Shown: positions 24,084-33,170, counted from the first letter of the stretch. The stretch: 64,000 nucleotides of DNA from Hymenobacter mellowenesis (GCF_030581005.1 NZ_JAUQSX010000001.1:186001-250000), one strand, 5' to 3'. Notes: generated by a model not told the origin, from the sequence alone. Numbers and translations are program-made.

Positions 24084-27000
24084 ATGGAAGCATCCGTGGT
24101 TGCCTTTATCATCGCCGTCGTCCTCATCGCCCGGCTCTGGGATTTGCCCAAGAAGCTGGCGGCGATGCAAGCCGAACTGGACCGGCGTCATAAAATTCAG
24201 GAAGAAATGCGGGCCGAGCTCCATCGCCTGCGCGACCAGCTGGCCGTACTGCGCGATGCCGGCCTGGCGGCTCCGCCCAGCGCGCCCGCCACGGCGCCCG
24301 TGACAGCAGCTGCACCCTTGGCTGCGCCCTCGGCGGTGGCCGTAACAAAGGCAGCGGCTTTCCCAGTTGCGCCGCCCGTCGTTGTTGCGCCAGCAACAGC
24401 GCCGCCGGTCGAAGCGCCAGTAGTAGCGCCTGTACCCGTGATTCCGACAGTACCTGCGGTGGTACCGTCAGCACCTGCGCCGGTCGTTACGCCCGCTGCC
24501 ACGCCAGCTATTGCCCCGGTCACTGAAGCGCCACAGCTGGTTACTCTGACGCCAGTGGTAGCTCCGGTTCCGGTGGTAGTTCCGGTGGTAGAAACCAAAC
24601 CGGTTGCTCCAGCGGCTCCGGTGCCAGTGCCGCCAGTGTCCACGCCGCCAGTTCCGGTAGTGCATCCTGTGGCCGCACTTCCGCCTCCGCCAGTAGTTGA
24701 ACAGCCGGCTTCGGTGCCAACTCCTGCGCCCGCGCCAACTCCTGCGCCGACAGCGGCTCCGGTTCCGCGGCCCGTGGCGGCCCCCGCTCCAACGCCCGCC
24801 CAACGCCCGCCCGTGGTGCCCCCCACGCCGCCCCCGCCGCGCCGGCCTATGCCCGCACCGGTGCCCGCCGGCCCCAGCTGGTGGGACAAGGCCGCCACCA
24901 TCCTGCTCGAAAACTGGACCGGCATTCTCGGGGCCGTGGTGCTCGTCACGGGCGTGGGTTTCCTGGGCATCTACGCGGCGCTGCGGCTGGCGCCGCCGTA
25001 TCGGTTTCTGCTGATTTGCGGGTTTGCGGCGGGCTTGCTGGGGGCGCGGTTTGGGCTGCGCAACAAAGCGTTTGCGCAGCAGCTCAATGCCTGGCTGCTG
25101 AGCAGTGCGGCGGCCATTTTTCTGTTTGCCTGCGTGGGGTCGGTCAGCATTGCGGGTTTGCGCTGGGCCGTGCCGCCCTTCAATTACCTATTGCTGCTGG
25201 CCGGGGTGAGTGCCAACCTGTACCTGGCCTGGCGGTCCAGCCGCGAGGCGGTGGCCACGCTACACGGTGTGCTGAGTCTGGTGGCGCTGGCGGTACTGCC
25301 GCCCACGGCCCTCACGCTGGCGGCGGCGGCGGGCGTCACGGCATTCAGCATCGCCATCACCTACCGGCAGCTGTGGAAGTACCAGCTGCTGCTTAGCATC
25401 GCCAGCTTCTTTGCGTTTCACCTTTACTGGCACCAGCAGGCGGGCGCTATTCCGAATACGCTACGCCTCACGGCCATGGGCCTGGTGCTGCTGGTGGGCG
25501 CGGCGGCGGCCGTGGTGCAATACCGCAGCGTGTACGCCAAGCGCCGGTTCGAGCCCCTGCTTTTCACGGCCCACGTGCTGAACTGGACCACGCTGGGCAT
25601 CAGCCTGTACCTGCACAGCACGGGCTCCATCTGGAAAACCATTCCGCTGGCGCTGGGCGCGCTGCTCACGCACTGGGCCGGGCGACAGGCCAAGCGGCTG
25701 GGCATCGGCTGGCTGTTCCAGACCGATACCATCATCTCGCTGATTTTGGCTTTGGCCACGGCCTTTTCGCTGCAAGGCTGGCACGCCACGCCGCCGGTCA
25801 TCCTGCTGTTTATGCTGCTGGAGTCGCTGCTGATTACGCTCATCATGGCCCGGCAGCGGGAGGCGCTGGTGTACCGCGTGGCGCTGGCCGGGGCCAGCCT
25901 GGCCGGCGTGGGCCTGCTGCTGGTAGCGGCAAGCCGCGCGGGCAACCCGCCGCTCATGCTCTACCGCGACGCCTTAGTGCTGGCCCTGGCTGGCTGGGCC
26001 GGACTGGCGTTCGCGCAGCTGATTTACCGCCAGCCTTTGTTGGCTACGACTTCTGATGGCCGAAACAAAGCGCATCACGACCTGATAAGCGGCTTCGCGG
26101 GCCTGGCCGGGCTGCTACAAGCCGGCGCGGGCCTGTTGCTGGCGCGGGTGCTGTTTGGCTACGCCACCCAACCGGCGTCTCTGCTCATTGGAGCGCTTGC
26201 AGGGCTGGCGGCCGTTTCCGTGGGCCTGGCTTTCTGGGTTCGGACCGCCAAGCTGGCGCCCGGCTGGGTGCGGCAGCAACAGTTACTTCTGGGCCAATTC
26301 TTTGCCGTGCTGGCCGTATTCGGGCTGCACGAAATGGGCCTGAACTGGCCCGTCGTGCTGGGCATTCTCTACGCCGAAAACCTGCTGGCGGCCCTGCTGC
26401 TGGCCCAGCAGCGCGAGAAGCTACTGTATCACGTCACGCTCAAGGGCGCTTACCTGACAGCGGTAAGTTTGTTGGCCGTAGCCGGCATGCAGGCCGGCCA
26501 CAGCCACCCGCCGGTGCTGTACCGCGACGCGCTGGTGCTGGCCCTGACCGGTTGGGCTGGCTTATTTTTCATCAATCGGGCGCAGCAATTGCTGGCTGGT
26601 TTGGCCGATTCGAAATCAACCCATGAAGTTGTTTTCCGCAAAACGGAGCAGGACTATCTGAGTGGTTTGGCTGGCTTGTCGGGCGTGCTGCAAGTGGGCG
26701 CCGGACTAGTGCTGGCGCGGGCACTGTTTGCCTGGCAGGGTGTGCCCGTTGGCTTGCTGCTGGTGGCGTTGGCGGCCTTGGCGGCCATTTCCGTCGGTTT
26801 GGCCGCGTGGCTGCGCACCGGGCAGCAATCCGCTGCCTGGGTGCGGCAGCAGCAGTTGATTTTGGGGCAGTTTTTCGCATTGCTGGCAGTAGTTGGCTTA
26901 CACGAAATGAACCTCGGCTGGCCTGCCGTTTTGCTTTTACTCTATCTCGAAAACCTGCTGGTGGCCTGGATAACGGCCCGGCAGCACGAAAACCTGTTGC

Positions 27001-29846
27001 ACCGCATCAGCCTTATCGGCGGCTATTTGTCGGGGGGCAGCTTACTACTGGTGGCTGTCAGCAAAAACAGCTTCGGCGTGCCGGCCGTCCTCTACCGCGA
27101 TGCACTTTGGCTGGCTCTGGCGGGCTGGGCGGGCATCGCCTTCCTGGCGCTTGTCCACCGCCTGCGTTCAGCATCGGCCAAAGGCGGCCAAGCTGCCGAA
27201 ACCGCAATTGCCGCTGGCCAGCTTACCACCACCTTGCTGAATGGCGTGGCAGGCCTCGCCGGCTTGTTGCAGGTGGGCGCCGGCGCGTTGCTGGCGCGTG
27301 TGCTTTTCGGCTGGCAGCCGGTACCGGTGTGGCTACTCATCGGGGCGCTGCTGGGGCTGGCGGCCGTCTCGCTTGGCCTGTCGGTATGGGTGCGCACGGC
27401 GCAAGGAGTGCCCGGCTGGGTGCGCCAGCAGCAATTGGTATTGACGCAGCTTTTTGCCGGGTTGGCCGTGCTGGGCCTGCACGAAACCGGCTTGAGCTGG
27501 CCGCTGGTGCTGGGCCTGCTCTATTTCGAAAACCTGGGCGTGGCCCTGTTCACCGCTCGTCGGCGCGAAATGCTGCTCTACCACCTCACGCTGGGTGGCG
27601 CCTTTTTCTCGGGCACAGGCCTGCTGTTGCTAGTAGGGAGCCAGGAGGGCATTCCAACCGCCGCTGTGCTTTACCGCGATGCCGTGGTGTTGGCGCTGGC
27701 CGGCTGGATCGGCATCATATTCGCTCAGCTCACCTACCGGCAATTCAGTTCCGCATCCACCGCCCCTCAATCCAATCAGCCGGAAATTGGCCGGTCTGTG
27801 TTCGAAGTGCTGGGTGGCTTTGCCGCGTTGGCAGGCTTGCTCCAGGCGGGCACCGGCGTATGGCTGGCCCGGGCACTGTTTGCCTGGCACAATGCGCCGA
27901 CACTTCTTCTCCTAACGGCCCTGCTGGTACTGGCAGGTGCTTCGGTGGCGCTGGCAGCCTGGGTCCGCGCCAGTGGTGTGCTGCCTGTTTGGGTGCGGCG
28001 CCAGCAACTGGTACTGGGCCAATACTTCGCAGTGCTGACAGTCTTCGGCCTGCACGAAATTGGCCTGAGCTGGCCGGCGGTACTCACCGTGCTCTATGCC
28101 GAAAACCTACTGGTGGCCCTGCTCCTCACGGGGCGCGACGAAGACGGCCTGCTCCACACCCAAACCTACCTGCTGGTGCTGCAGGCGCTGCTGCTGCCGC
28201 TGCTGGTGCACAGCCTCTGGCCCGGCACGCTGGGCGCCCTGCCCCGTGCTGGCCTGCTGGCGGGCGCAGGCCTACTCACGGTGGCCTACCAGGCCCGCCG
28301 GCAGTTCTTGCCCCGCACCGCCGGAGCCGAAGAATACGGCACCCTGCGCCTCGGCGGCACTTGGCAGCTTTCGGTGCTGGGCCTCGCCATGGGCTGGCTG
28401 CTGCTGGGGGCGGGCACGTTGGTGTACGAGCTGCCGTGGGCGGCCTGGGCCACGGTGGGCCTGCTGGGCAGCCTGCTTTGGCTGCGTTCACGGATGAACT
28501 TGCCGGGCGTTTGGGCCGGGCTGGTGCTGGCCGGCGTGGGTTACCTCACGCTGCAATGGGGCCATGTGCTGGCACCGGCTGCCGGCCAGGTGTACAGTCC
28601 GGGCTACGTGCTGCTCTACCTGCTGCCCACGCTGGCCGTGCCAGTGGCGGGCCTACGCACCTCGTGGTGGGCGGCGGGCGAGCGGTTCGTGCGCTGGCCT
28701 TGGGTGTATCTGCTCGGCGTCCACGGGGTAGTGACGCTGGTGGCAGCGGTGCCGGCCGGGCACGTGGCCTACTTCTCGCTGGGCCTGCTGGGCATGGCAG
28801 CCACAGCCCTCGCGGCGGCCCAACTCTGGCGGCGTGCTCTGCCCGATGCGACCGCCGTGCGCAGCGCCGGCCAGCCCGACCGCTACCTGCTGCATCTCGG
28901 CTACTGGCTGCTCAGCGGCGGCCTGCTCACGCACATGTGGCTGCTGGCGCGGGATGAAAGTTTTTTCGGCCAGCCGGCCGAATACCTCACGGCCGCGCTG
29001 CTCTTCGCGGTGCTGGCGGGCTGGGCTTCCGTACGGCCGCCGGCCACGGCGCCCATCTACAACTCCTGGCGGCGGCTGCACCCGTGGCTGGCCGAAGCGG
29101 CCCTGCTGTTCGGCACGGCCACGCTGGGGCATAACGTCCGCACTTTCTGGCTGCCGCTGCTGTGGGCCAGCGCGGCGCTGGGCTTGGGTTCAGTAGCTGC
29201 CCGCCTGCCGAAACGCTTCCGCCGGCTGGGGGTATACGGCCGCCTGTATTACTGGCTGGCGGCCGGCACGGCCGGTGCGGTGAGCCTGATTCACCTCGAC
29301 CCCGACCAACTGCTCAGCGCCGAGTGGTGGGAAATCACGACGGCCGTCGTATTGCTGTTTGGCTACGTGTGGCAGGCGCTCACGCAGGGCGAAAAGGCCT
29401 TCCGGGGCCTCTCGCCGGCCTGGGACATCCTGGCCCGCACGCCGCACCGCGCCCTCGAAGCCTGGCTGCTCTACCCCGCTTTCCTGGCGCTCGCGCTGCT
29501 ACTCATCCAGTCCTTCGACCGTTCGGTGCTCACCGTGCTGCTGATGCTGGAAGTGGTGGCCGTGTTCAGCACCAGCCTGCTGCTGCGCCGGCAGGACTTA
29601 CGCTACATTTCGCTGGCCGGCCTGATGGCCTGCCTGGTGCGCTTGGTGTTCTTCGACCTCAGCCGGAGCGGCACCATTACGCGGGCCATTGTCTTCATCC
29701 TCATGGGCCTGCTCCTACTTGGCATGAATGCGCTCTACGCCCGCTTCAAAGCCCGCTTTGCGTCTATTGAGGCCGAACCCGAAGAGGATTTCTCTCTGCC
29801 TGATTTCACGGCTGAGGATGAGGAACCGCACGTGGCGCCGGAGTAA
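24084..29846 (+). CDS. Giant DUF2339 multi-pass membrane protein
   Basis: 1920 residues. One N-terminal helix (VVAFIIAVVLIARLW), a coiled coil at about 20-65 (AELDRRHKIQEEMRAELHRL), then about 190 residues of Pro/Val/Ala repeats forming a flexible linker. From about residue 270 it is almost wholly membrane helices (several dozen), starting with NWTGILGAVVLVTGVGFLGI, the DUF2339 hallmark. Four internal copies of an approximately 192-residue unit lie at about 670-1370. It ends in an acidic soluble tail. Typical DUF2339 proteins are about half this length. No function is established; an envelope stabilising or transport role is inferred only from topology. The start is set by the first helix. 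Confidence 0.88.
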   Translation: MEASVVAFIIAVVLIARLWDLPKKLAAMQAELDRRHKIQEEMRAELHRLRDQLAVLRDAGLAAPPSAPATAPVTAAAPLAAPSAVAVTKAAAFPVAPPVVVAPATAPPVEAPVVAPVPVIPTVPAVVPSAPAPVVTPAATPAIAPVTEAPQLVTLTPVVAPVPVVVPVVETKPVAPAAPVPVPPVSTPPVPVVHPVAALPPPPVVEQPASVPTPAPAPTPAPTAAPVPRPVAAPAPTPAQRPPVVPPTPPPPRRPMPAPVPAGPSWWDKAATILLENWTGILGAVVLVTGVGFLGIYAALRLAPPYRFLLICGFAAGLLGARFGLRNKAFAQQLNAWLLSSAAAIFLFACVGSVSIAGLRWAVPPFNYLLLLAGVSANLYLAWRSSREAVATLHGVLSLVALAVLPPTALTLAAAAGVTAFSIAITYRQLWKYQLLLSIASFFAFHLYWHQQAGAIPNTLRLTAMGLVLLVGAAAAVVQYRSVYAKRRFEPLLFTAHVLNWTTLGISLYLHSTGSIWKTIPLALGALLTHWAGRQAKRLGIGWLFQTDTIISLILALATAFSLQGWHATPPVILLFMLLESLLITLIMARQREALVYRVALAGASLAGVGLLLVAASRAGNPPLMLYRDALVLALAGWAGLAFAQLIYRQPLLATTSDGRNKAHHDLISGFAGLAGLLQAGAGLLLARVLFGYATQPASLLIGALAGLAAVSVGLAFWVRTAKLAPGWVRQQQLLLGQFFAVLAVFGLHEMGLNWPVVLGILYAENLLAALLLAQQREKLLYHVTLKGAYLTAVSLLAVAGMQAGHSHPPVLYRDALVLALTGWAGLFFINRAQQLLAGLADSKSTHEVVFRKTEQDYLSGLAGLSGVLQVGAGLVLARALFAWQGVPVGLLLVALAALAAISVGLAAWLRTGQQSAAWVRQQQLILGQFFALLAVVGLHEMNLGWPAVLLLLYLENLLVAWITARQHENLLHRISLIGGYLSGGSLLLVAVSKNSFGVPAVLYRDALWLALAGWAGIAFLALVHRLRSASAKGGQAAETAIAAGQLTTTLLNGVAGLAGLLQVGAGALLARVLFGWQPVPVWLLIGALLGLAAVSLGLSVWVRTAQGVPGWVRQQQLVLTQLFAGLAVLGLHETGLSWPLVLGLLYFENLGVALFTARRREMLLYHLTLGGAFFSGTGLLLLVGSQEGIPTAAVLYRDAVVLALAGWIGIIFAQLTYRQFSSASTAPQSNQPEIGRSVFEVLGGFAALAGLLQAGTGVWLARALFAWHNAPTLLLLTALLVLAGASVALAAWVRASGVLPVWVRRQQLVLGQYFAVLTVFGLHEIGLSWPAVLTVLYAENLLVALLLTGRDEDGLLHTQTYLLVLQALLLPLLVHSLWPGTLGALPRAGLLAGAGLLTVAYQARRQFLPRTAGAEEYGTLRLGGTWQLSVLGLAMGWLLLGAGTLVYELPWAAWATVGLLGSLLWLRSRMNLPGVWAGLVLAGVGYLTLQWGHVLAPAAGQVYSPGYVLLYLLPTLAVPVAGLRTSWWAAGERFVRWPWVYLLGVHGVVTLVAAVPAGHVAYFSLGLLGMAATALAAAQLWRRALPDATAVRSAGQPDRYLLHLGYWLLSGGLLTHMWLLARDESFFGQPAEYLTAALLFAVLAGWASVRPPATAPIYNSWRRLHPWLAEAALLFGTATLGHNVRTFWLPLLWASAALGLGSVAARLPKRFRRLGVYGRLYYWLAAGTAGAVSLIHLDPDQLLSAEWWEITTAVVLLFGYVWQALTQGEKAFRGLSPAWDILARTPHRALEAWLLYPAFLALALLLIQSFDRSVLTVLLMLEVVAVFSTSLLLRRQDLRYISLAGLMACLVRLVFFDLSRSGTITRAIVFILMGLLLLGMNALYARFKARFASIEAEPEEDFSLPDFTAEDEEPHVAPE
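26086..28190 (+). repeat. Four internal repeats in the DUF2339 gene
   Basis: Each unit contains, in order, GLAGLLQVGAG-LLAR-LF, a V-RT segment, WVRQQQL-LGQ-FA-LAV-GL, HE-GL-WP-VL, LY-ENLL-A and a second half with VLYRDA-VLALAGWAG. The HE anchors lie near residues 747, 938, 1131 and 1322, a period of 191-193. DNA copies differ at many positions, so these are old duplications. A partial fifth unit precedes them. Confidence 0.85.
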
Positions 29847-29853
29847 ACCAGAC

Positions 29854-29943
29854 CGTCATGCAGAGCGCAGCGAAGCATCTTTACCGCAGCAGTAATCATA
29901 TTTACTATCGCGATAAAGATGCTTCGCTGCGCTCTGCATGACG
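29854..29943. repeat. Intergenic palindrome, family A
   Basis: Left arm CGTCATGCAGAGCGCAGCGA, AGCATCTTTACCGC; right arm ATAAAGATGCTTCGCTGCGC, TCTGCATGACG. This CAGAGCGCAGCG version also occurs at 49106-49203, making a sub-family. Confidence 0.9.
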
Positions 29944-29959
29944 TTCCGGAAACACACAA

Positions 29960-29993
29960 AAAAAGGCCCGTCCAAAATTGGACGGGCCTTTTT
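29960..29993. terminator. Terminator of the roadblock/LC7 operon
   Basis: 15-base stem AAAAAGGCCCGTCCA paired with TGGACGGGCCTTTTT, 4-base loop. On the minus strand the T-run continues past the stem. It lies 20 bases beyond the last roadblock gene and also separates it from DUF2339. Confidence 0.9.
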
Positions 29994-30012
29994 GAATGGC
30001 AAAATGCCTTGC

Positions 30013-30393
30013 TTAGTTGATTTCGTCGGCGTGGGTACGCAGCACCTCCCGGGCAATGGCCAGGTTGGTTTCGCGCGAATTCACCACCAGGTAGATGAAC
30101 TTGTTGCCGGCATTGTTCAGCTTCAGTAGGTGAAACTGGTTGGTCAGCGTGATGAGAATGTCCTCAATCTTTTCCCCCGTTAGCTTCAGGGCCGACATGG
30201 CTTTCTGCTTCTGCTTCACCACTTCGGTGTTGTAGGCCGCAGCCGTTTCCGGGTTCAGGGACGGCGAATTCGAGTGCGAGGCCAGGGCCATGCCCGAGGT
30301 GATGTCGACCACGGCCACCGCCACCAGGCTCGGCAAATCGTTGATAATTCCGTCGACTGCCTTGCCGGCAGGACTATTTTTGGAGTAGGCCAT
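30013..30393 (-). CDS. Roadblock/LC7-like protein, paralogue 4
   Basis: 126 residues. Roadblock/LC7 pattern: a first helix (VDGIINDLPS), LVAVAVVDITSGMALASHS as the first strand pair, helix EVVKQKQKAMSALKL, IEDILITLTNQFHLLKL, KFIYLVVNSRETNLAIAREV. Such domains dimerise and bind small GTPases (as MglB does MglA) or act as platforms. It is very similar to the gene at 31965-32339, differing mainly at both ends and by two residues inserted near KLNNAGNKF. Last gene of the cluster, before a strong terminator; a 227-base spacer precedes it. ATG 30393 matches the paralogue's start. Confidence 0.78.
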   Translation of the reverse strand: MAYSKNSPAGKAVDGIINDLPSLVAVAVVDITSGMALASHSNSPSLNPETAAAYNTEVVKQKQKAMSALKLTGEKIEDILITLTNQFHLLKLNNAGNKFIYLVVNSRETNLAIAREVLRTHADEIN

Positions 30394-30510
30394 TTCGGCT
30401 AAAGGAAGGGGGTTAGATAAAGAAGATTCTTTGAGCTTATTCGCAACGTGCTTACGGTAGGTCCTCGCTTTCACTACGATAGGGCCACGCGGGCCGGCAA
30501 CTAGTAAGTA

Positions 30511-30613
30511 GATAGAATTAAGTAGCAGGTAGTTGGGAGCAAGTAGTAAGAGTACTGGATTTCGACAATCAATGCTTTGTCCTGAGTCCTGCTACTTGGC
30601 TCTTGCTGCTTAA
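30511..30613. repeat. Degenerate repeat of AGTAGCAAG-type units
   Basis: In the spacer between the regulatory-like gene and paralogue 4. It contains AAGTAGCAGGTAG, GAGCAAGTAGTAAG and, inverted, CCTGCTACTTGGCTCTTGCT. Arms are partly complementary but poorly aligned. No gene or promoter is recognised in this 227-base spacer. Confidence 0.5.
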
Positions 30614-30620
30614 GGTCTAT

Positions 30621-31325
30621 TTAAAAAAACAGCCAGTGCTTGCGCTTGGCGACGCGGGGCTGCAGAGTCACGCCCTGGGCCGAGGCGTCGGTCGCCTTCA
30701 GCTCCTGGTCGTGGTAGCCGGCGTAGCCGTACTGCAGAGTGGTGGTGGCGGCCGTGCCGGCGGGCATGCGCAGGCTGTAGTTGCCGTTGGCATCGGTGCT
30801 CACGCCTTGGGCGGTGCCTTTGCGCAGCACGGTGGCGCCCACCAGCGGCTGGCCGGCTTCGTCCACAATGCGGCCACTCACCGTCACCATGCGGTTGGCA
30901 TTGGCGGTAGCGGCGGCCTCAGCGGCGGCGGTGCTGGCGGTGGCCAGGGCCGTCATTTCGGGCAATGACACCGGCACGGCCGGCGCGTTGTGCGAGGGCA
31001 GGCGGGTGCCGGCCATCGATACGCCGGCCACCAGCGCGGCGGCGCCCACCATTGAGAACGCCCGGCGGCGGAAGCGCTGCGGCTGCTCGCGGATGAACAG
31101 CATCTGCTTTTGCACCCAGGTGGTGGGGGCCGCGGCTTCGGCTTCGCTGGTCGACATTTCGTGCCAACGGGTGACGGTGGTGTGGGCCTGGGTGGCGTCC
31201 TTGCGCAGGTAGTCTTCCACGGCGCGGGCCGAGGAACGGGCCAGGTCGCCGCGCAGGTAGGCGTCGCGGTAAACGGGCAGCAATTCGCCCGTCTGCGCGT
31301 CAAATGGGGTAGCGGTCAGCTTCAT
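30621..31325 (-). CDS. Single-pass membrane protein with carboxypeptidase-regulatory-like domain
   Basis: 234 residues. Residues 1-90 are soluble and helical (GDLARSSARAVEDYLRKDA), resembling the cytosolic part of anti-sigma factors but without the zinc motif. A helix follows (FSMVGAAALVAGVSMAGT), then an Ala-rich linker, then a carboxypeptidase regulatory-like beta domain: VSGRIVDEAGQPLVGATVLR, GVSTDANGNYSLRMPAG, LQYGYAGYHDQEL. This would put the beta domain in the periplasm. It sits inside the roadblock cluster with 78 bases to the preceding gene, suggesting a membrane partner. Anti-sigma character is uncertain. Confidence 0.72.
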   Translation of the reverse strand: MKLTATPFDAQTGELLPVYRDAYLRGDLARSSARAVEDYLRKDATQAHTTVTRWHEMSTSEAEAAAPTTWVQKQMLFIREQPQRFRRRAFSMVGAAALVAGVSMAGTRLPSHNAPAVPVSLPEMTALATASTAAAEAAATANANRMVTVSGRIVDEAGQPLVGATVLRKGTAQGVSTDANGNYSLRMPAGTAATTTLQYGYAGYHDQELKATDASAQGVTLQPRVAKRKHWLFF

Positions 31326-31403
31326 TTGGATGACAGAAAAAAAGGGTGAGAAAAGAAATAATGTGGCTTACCGGCCAGCCACGGGCCTAACTACGGCTCC
31401 CTC

Positions 31404-31862
31404 CTACCCCGCGTCAAGCAGCGCAATGGCGCCGCGCATCACCTCGCGGGCAATGGCCAGGTTGGTGTCGCGCGTTTCCACCGCCAGGTAGATAAACCAG
31501 CGCCCCGTGGTTTCCAGCCGCAGCAAATGCAGCTGCGACGGCAGCGTAAACAGCATTTCTTCCACTCGCTCGCCGGGCGTGCCCTGGGCCCGCACCGCCG
31601 CCTGCACCTGCCGCACCGCTTCGGCGTTGAAGCCCACTACGGGCCCGGGCCGCAGGTCACGGTCGGTGGTGTAGGTGGCCAGGGGCTTGCCGGTGGCCAC
31701 TTCCACCACGGCCCCCATCAGCAGGTCGGGCAAATCGGCCAGCAGGTGCCGTATGGCGCGTTCAATAGCAGCGCTGGCCGGACCGGTAGGGGCCAACAAT
31801 TCCACTTCGTGGGCCATCGGGCCCGCCAGGCGCTGCAACTGCTTGAGAAAAGGGATTTTCAT
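31404..31862 (-). CDS. Roadblock/LC7-like protein, paralogue 3
   Basis: 152 residues, a divergent member. Same fold pattern: IRHLLADLPDLLMGAVVEVA, TGKPLATYT, helix with NAEAVRQVQAAVRAQ, GERVEEMLFTLPSQLHLLRL, RWFIYLAVETRDTNLAIARE. An extra 25-residue N-terminus (MKIPFLKQLQRLAGP) is amphipathic and may bind a partner or membrane. The shared RDTNLAIAREV end ties it to paralogues 2 and 4. Gap to the preceding gene 102 bases. Confidence 0.75.
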   Translation of the reverse strand: MKIPFLKQLQRLAGPMAHEVELLAPTGPASAAIERAIRHLLADLPDLLMGAVVEVATGKPLATYTTDRDLRPGPVVGFNAEAVRQVQAAVRAQGTPGERVEEMLFTLPSQLHLLRLETTGRWFIYLAVETRDTNLAIAREVMRGAIALLDAG

Positions 31863-31964
31863 GGGGCGCGGGGTGGGTAGTCCCGGCTGGTGCCGCGCCC
31901 GGGGGCAGACCGGGCGCGGCAGCGGTGTGTGGGGCCGGCGGCCACCGGGCCGCCGTTGTCAGAG

Positions 31965-32339
31965 CTAGTTCAGGTTGTCGGCGCTGCTGCGCAGCACTTC
32001 CCGGGCAATGGCCAGGTTGGTTTCGCGCGAGTTCACCACCAGGTAGATAAACTTGTTGCCGGCCAGCTTGATGAGGTGAAACTGGTTGGTGAGGGTGATG
32101 AGGATGTCCTCGATGTTCTCGCCGGTCAGCTTCAGGGCCGACATGGCTTTCTGCTTCTGCTTCACCACTTCGGTGTTGTAAGCGGCGGCCGTCTCGGGGT
32201 TCAGAGCGGGCGAGTTGGAGTGCGACGCCAGGGCCATGCCCGAGGTGATGTCGACCACCGCCACGGCCACCAGACCCGGCAAATCGTTCAATACGTCTTG
32301 TACTACTTTGCCAGCGGGGGAATTCGTTGAGTAAGCCAT
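31965..32339 (-). CDS. Roadblock/LC7-like protein, paralogue 2
   Basis: 124 residues beginning MAYSTNSPAGKVVQDVLNDL. Core strands and helices match paralogue 4 almost residue for residue: VAVAVVDITSGMALASHS, PETAAAYNTEVVKQKQKAMS, IEDILITLTNQFHL, FIYLVVNSRETNLAIAREVL. The short length and lack of signal or membrane segment indicate a cytoplasmic domain-only protein. It follows paralogue 1 by 47 bases. The longer frame upstream overlaps paralogue 1 and is not used. Confidence 0.8.
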   Translation of the reverse strand: MAYSTNSPAGKVVQDVLNDLPGLVAVAVVDITSGMALASHSNSPALNPETAAAYNTEVVKQKQKAMSALKLTGENIEDILITLTNQFHLIKLAGNKFIYLVVNSRETNLAIAREVLRSSADNLN

Positions 32340-32386
32340 GATAAGGGTAAGAGTAAAAAAATGAAGGGTTTGGGGTGGATGAGTTG

Positions 32387-32842
32387 TTAAAAAATGATTG
32401 ATTTCAATACTTCGCGGGCCAGGGCCAAACTGGTGTCCTGCGCCTTCACGGCCAGGTACACGAACCACTGGCCGTTTTTAGATAAACGAATGAGATGCAG
32501 TTGTTTTCGTAGCGGGATAAGGATGTCTTCGAGGCGTTCGCCGCGCTTCGGCAACGTGGCCAGAGCCTGTTGCTGCTGGCGCACCGTTTCGGCGTGGTGG
32601 GCGGCCGTGGCCACGGGGTCGAAACCCCGCGAGCGGCTGAAGTGAGCCAGGCAGTTGGCTGTCGTCACCTCCACCACGGCAATCGTCGTGAGAGCGGGCA
32701 AATCGACGAGTGCCCGATTAATTACTTTTTGAATTTTAGACAGGTTGATTTCAGAAGCGGCGATTGCTTGGCTCCCTTCAATAATTCGCGCACTCCCGAT
32801 GCGTTTTCTCAGTGGCACGTCGGCAGCAACAGACACATTCAT
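32387..32842 (-). CDS. Roadblock/LC7-like protein, paralogue 1
   Basis: 151 residues, first gene of the cluster. Pattern: IQKVINRALVDLPALTTIAV, VEVTTANCLAHFSRSR, helix HHAETVRQQQQALATL, GERLEDILIPLRKQLHLIRL, FVYLAVKAQDTSLALAREVL. About 35 extra N-terminal residues. Function unknown; homology suggests a dimeric platform or GTPase partner, yet no Ras-like GTPase gene is nearby. A perfect palindromic operator lies about 110 bases upstream, and a weak TTG-N21-TATTTATA promoter between. Confidence 0.75.
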   Translation of the reverse strand: MNVSVAADVPLRKRIGSARIIEGSQAIAASEINLSKIQKVINRALVDLPALTTIAVVEVTTANCLAHFSRSRGFDPVATAAHHAETVRQQQQALATLPKRGERLEDILIPLRKQLHLIRLSKNGQWFVYLAVKAQDTSLALAREVLKSIIF

Positions 32843-32896
32843 TATAAATAGACTTGATAATTTGGTATGTTATCGTGCACATTTATTGCGCTTTAC

Positions 32897-32928
32897 TATA
32901 AATATCCAGCACTTAATTTATATTACAA
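32897..32928 (-). promoter_or_regulatory. Candidate promoter of the roadblock/LC7 operon
   Basis: Minus strand: TTG (32926-32928), 21-base spacer, TATTTATA (32897-32904). The spacing is right but the -7 box matches TAnnTTTG only partly, which fits a promoter needing an activator. Transcription would begin near 32890. Confidence 0.4.
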
Positions 32929-32952
32929 AGCTCCGTCCCACCCTACCCCTTT

Positions 32953-32974
32953 AAAAATGACATCCGTCATTTTT
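32953..32974. promoter_or_regulatory. Perfect 22-bp palindrome, likely Crp/Fnr-type operator
   Basis: Half-sites AAAAATGAC and GTCATTTTT flank ATCC with no mismatch. The TGAC-N4-GTCA core has the geometry of Fnr-type sites (TTGAT-N4-ATCAA), which read two symmetric half-sites across a 4-base centre. It lies between a Crp/Fnr gene and the roadblock operon, centred about 73 bases upstream of the inferred start point. A looser TTGAC-N10-GTCAA pair overlaps its right side. Confidence 0.65.
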
Positions 32975-33170
32975 GACAATGATTTAAGTCAAACTGCAAA
33001 CCGAAACGCGACTAAATACGTATTTCCGTTTCATTCAATTTTATAACTTATTCAATAATTATTTATTCACCAACCGTTTCCTTCAGACGCATAAAACCGG
33101 TTCCACTGCCGGCGTAGCGGCAGCGCTGCAATAGCCCGCAAGTGATTAAGAATGGCCGCCGCGCTTGGCC

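Noticed and set aside
32387..32842. Gas-vesicle or MglAB polarity system
   Set aside because: No gas-vesicle gene and no Ras-like GTPase is present in the window; only the roadblock part is supported.
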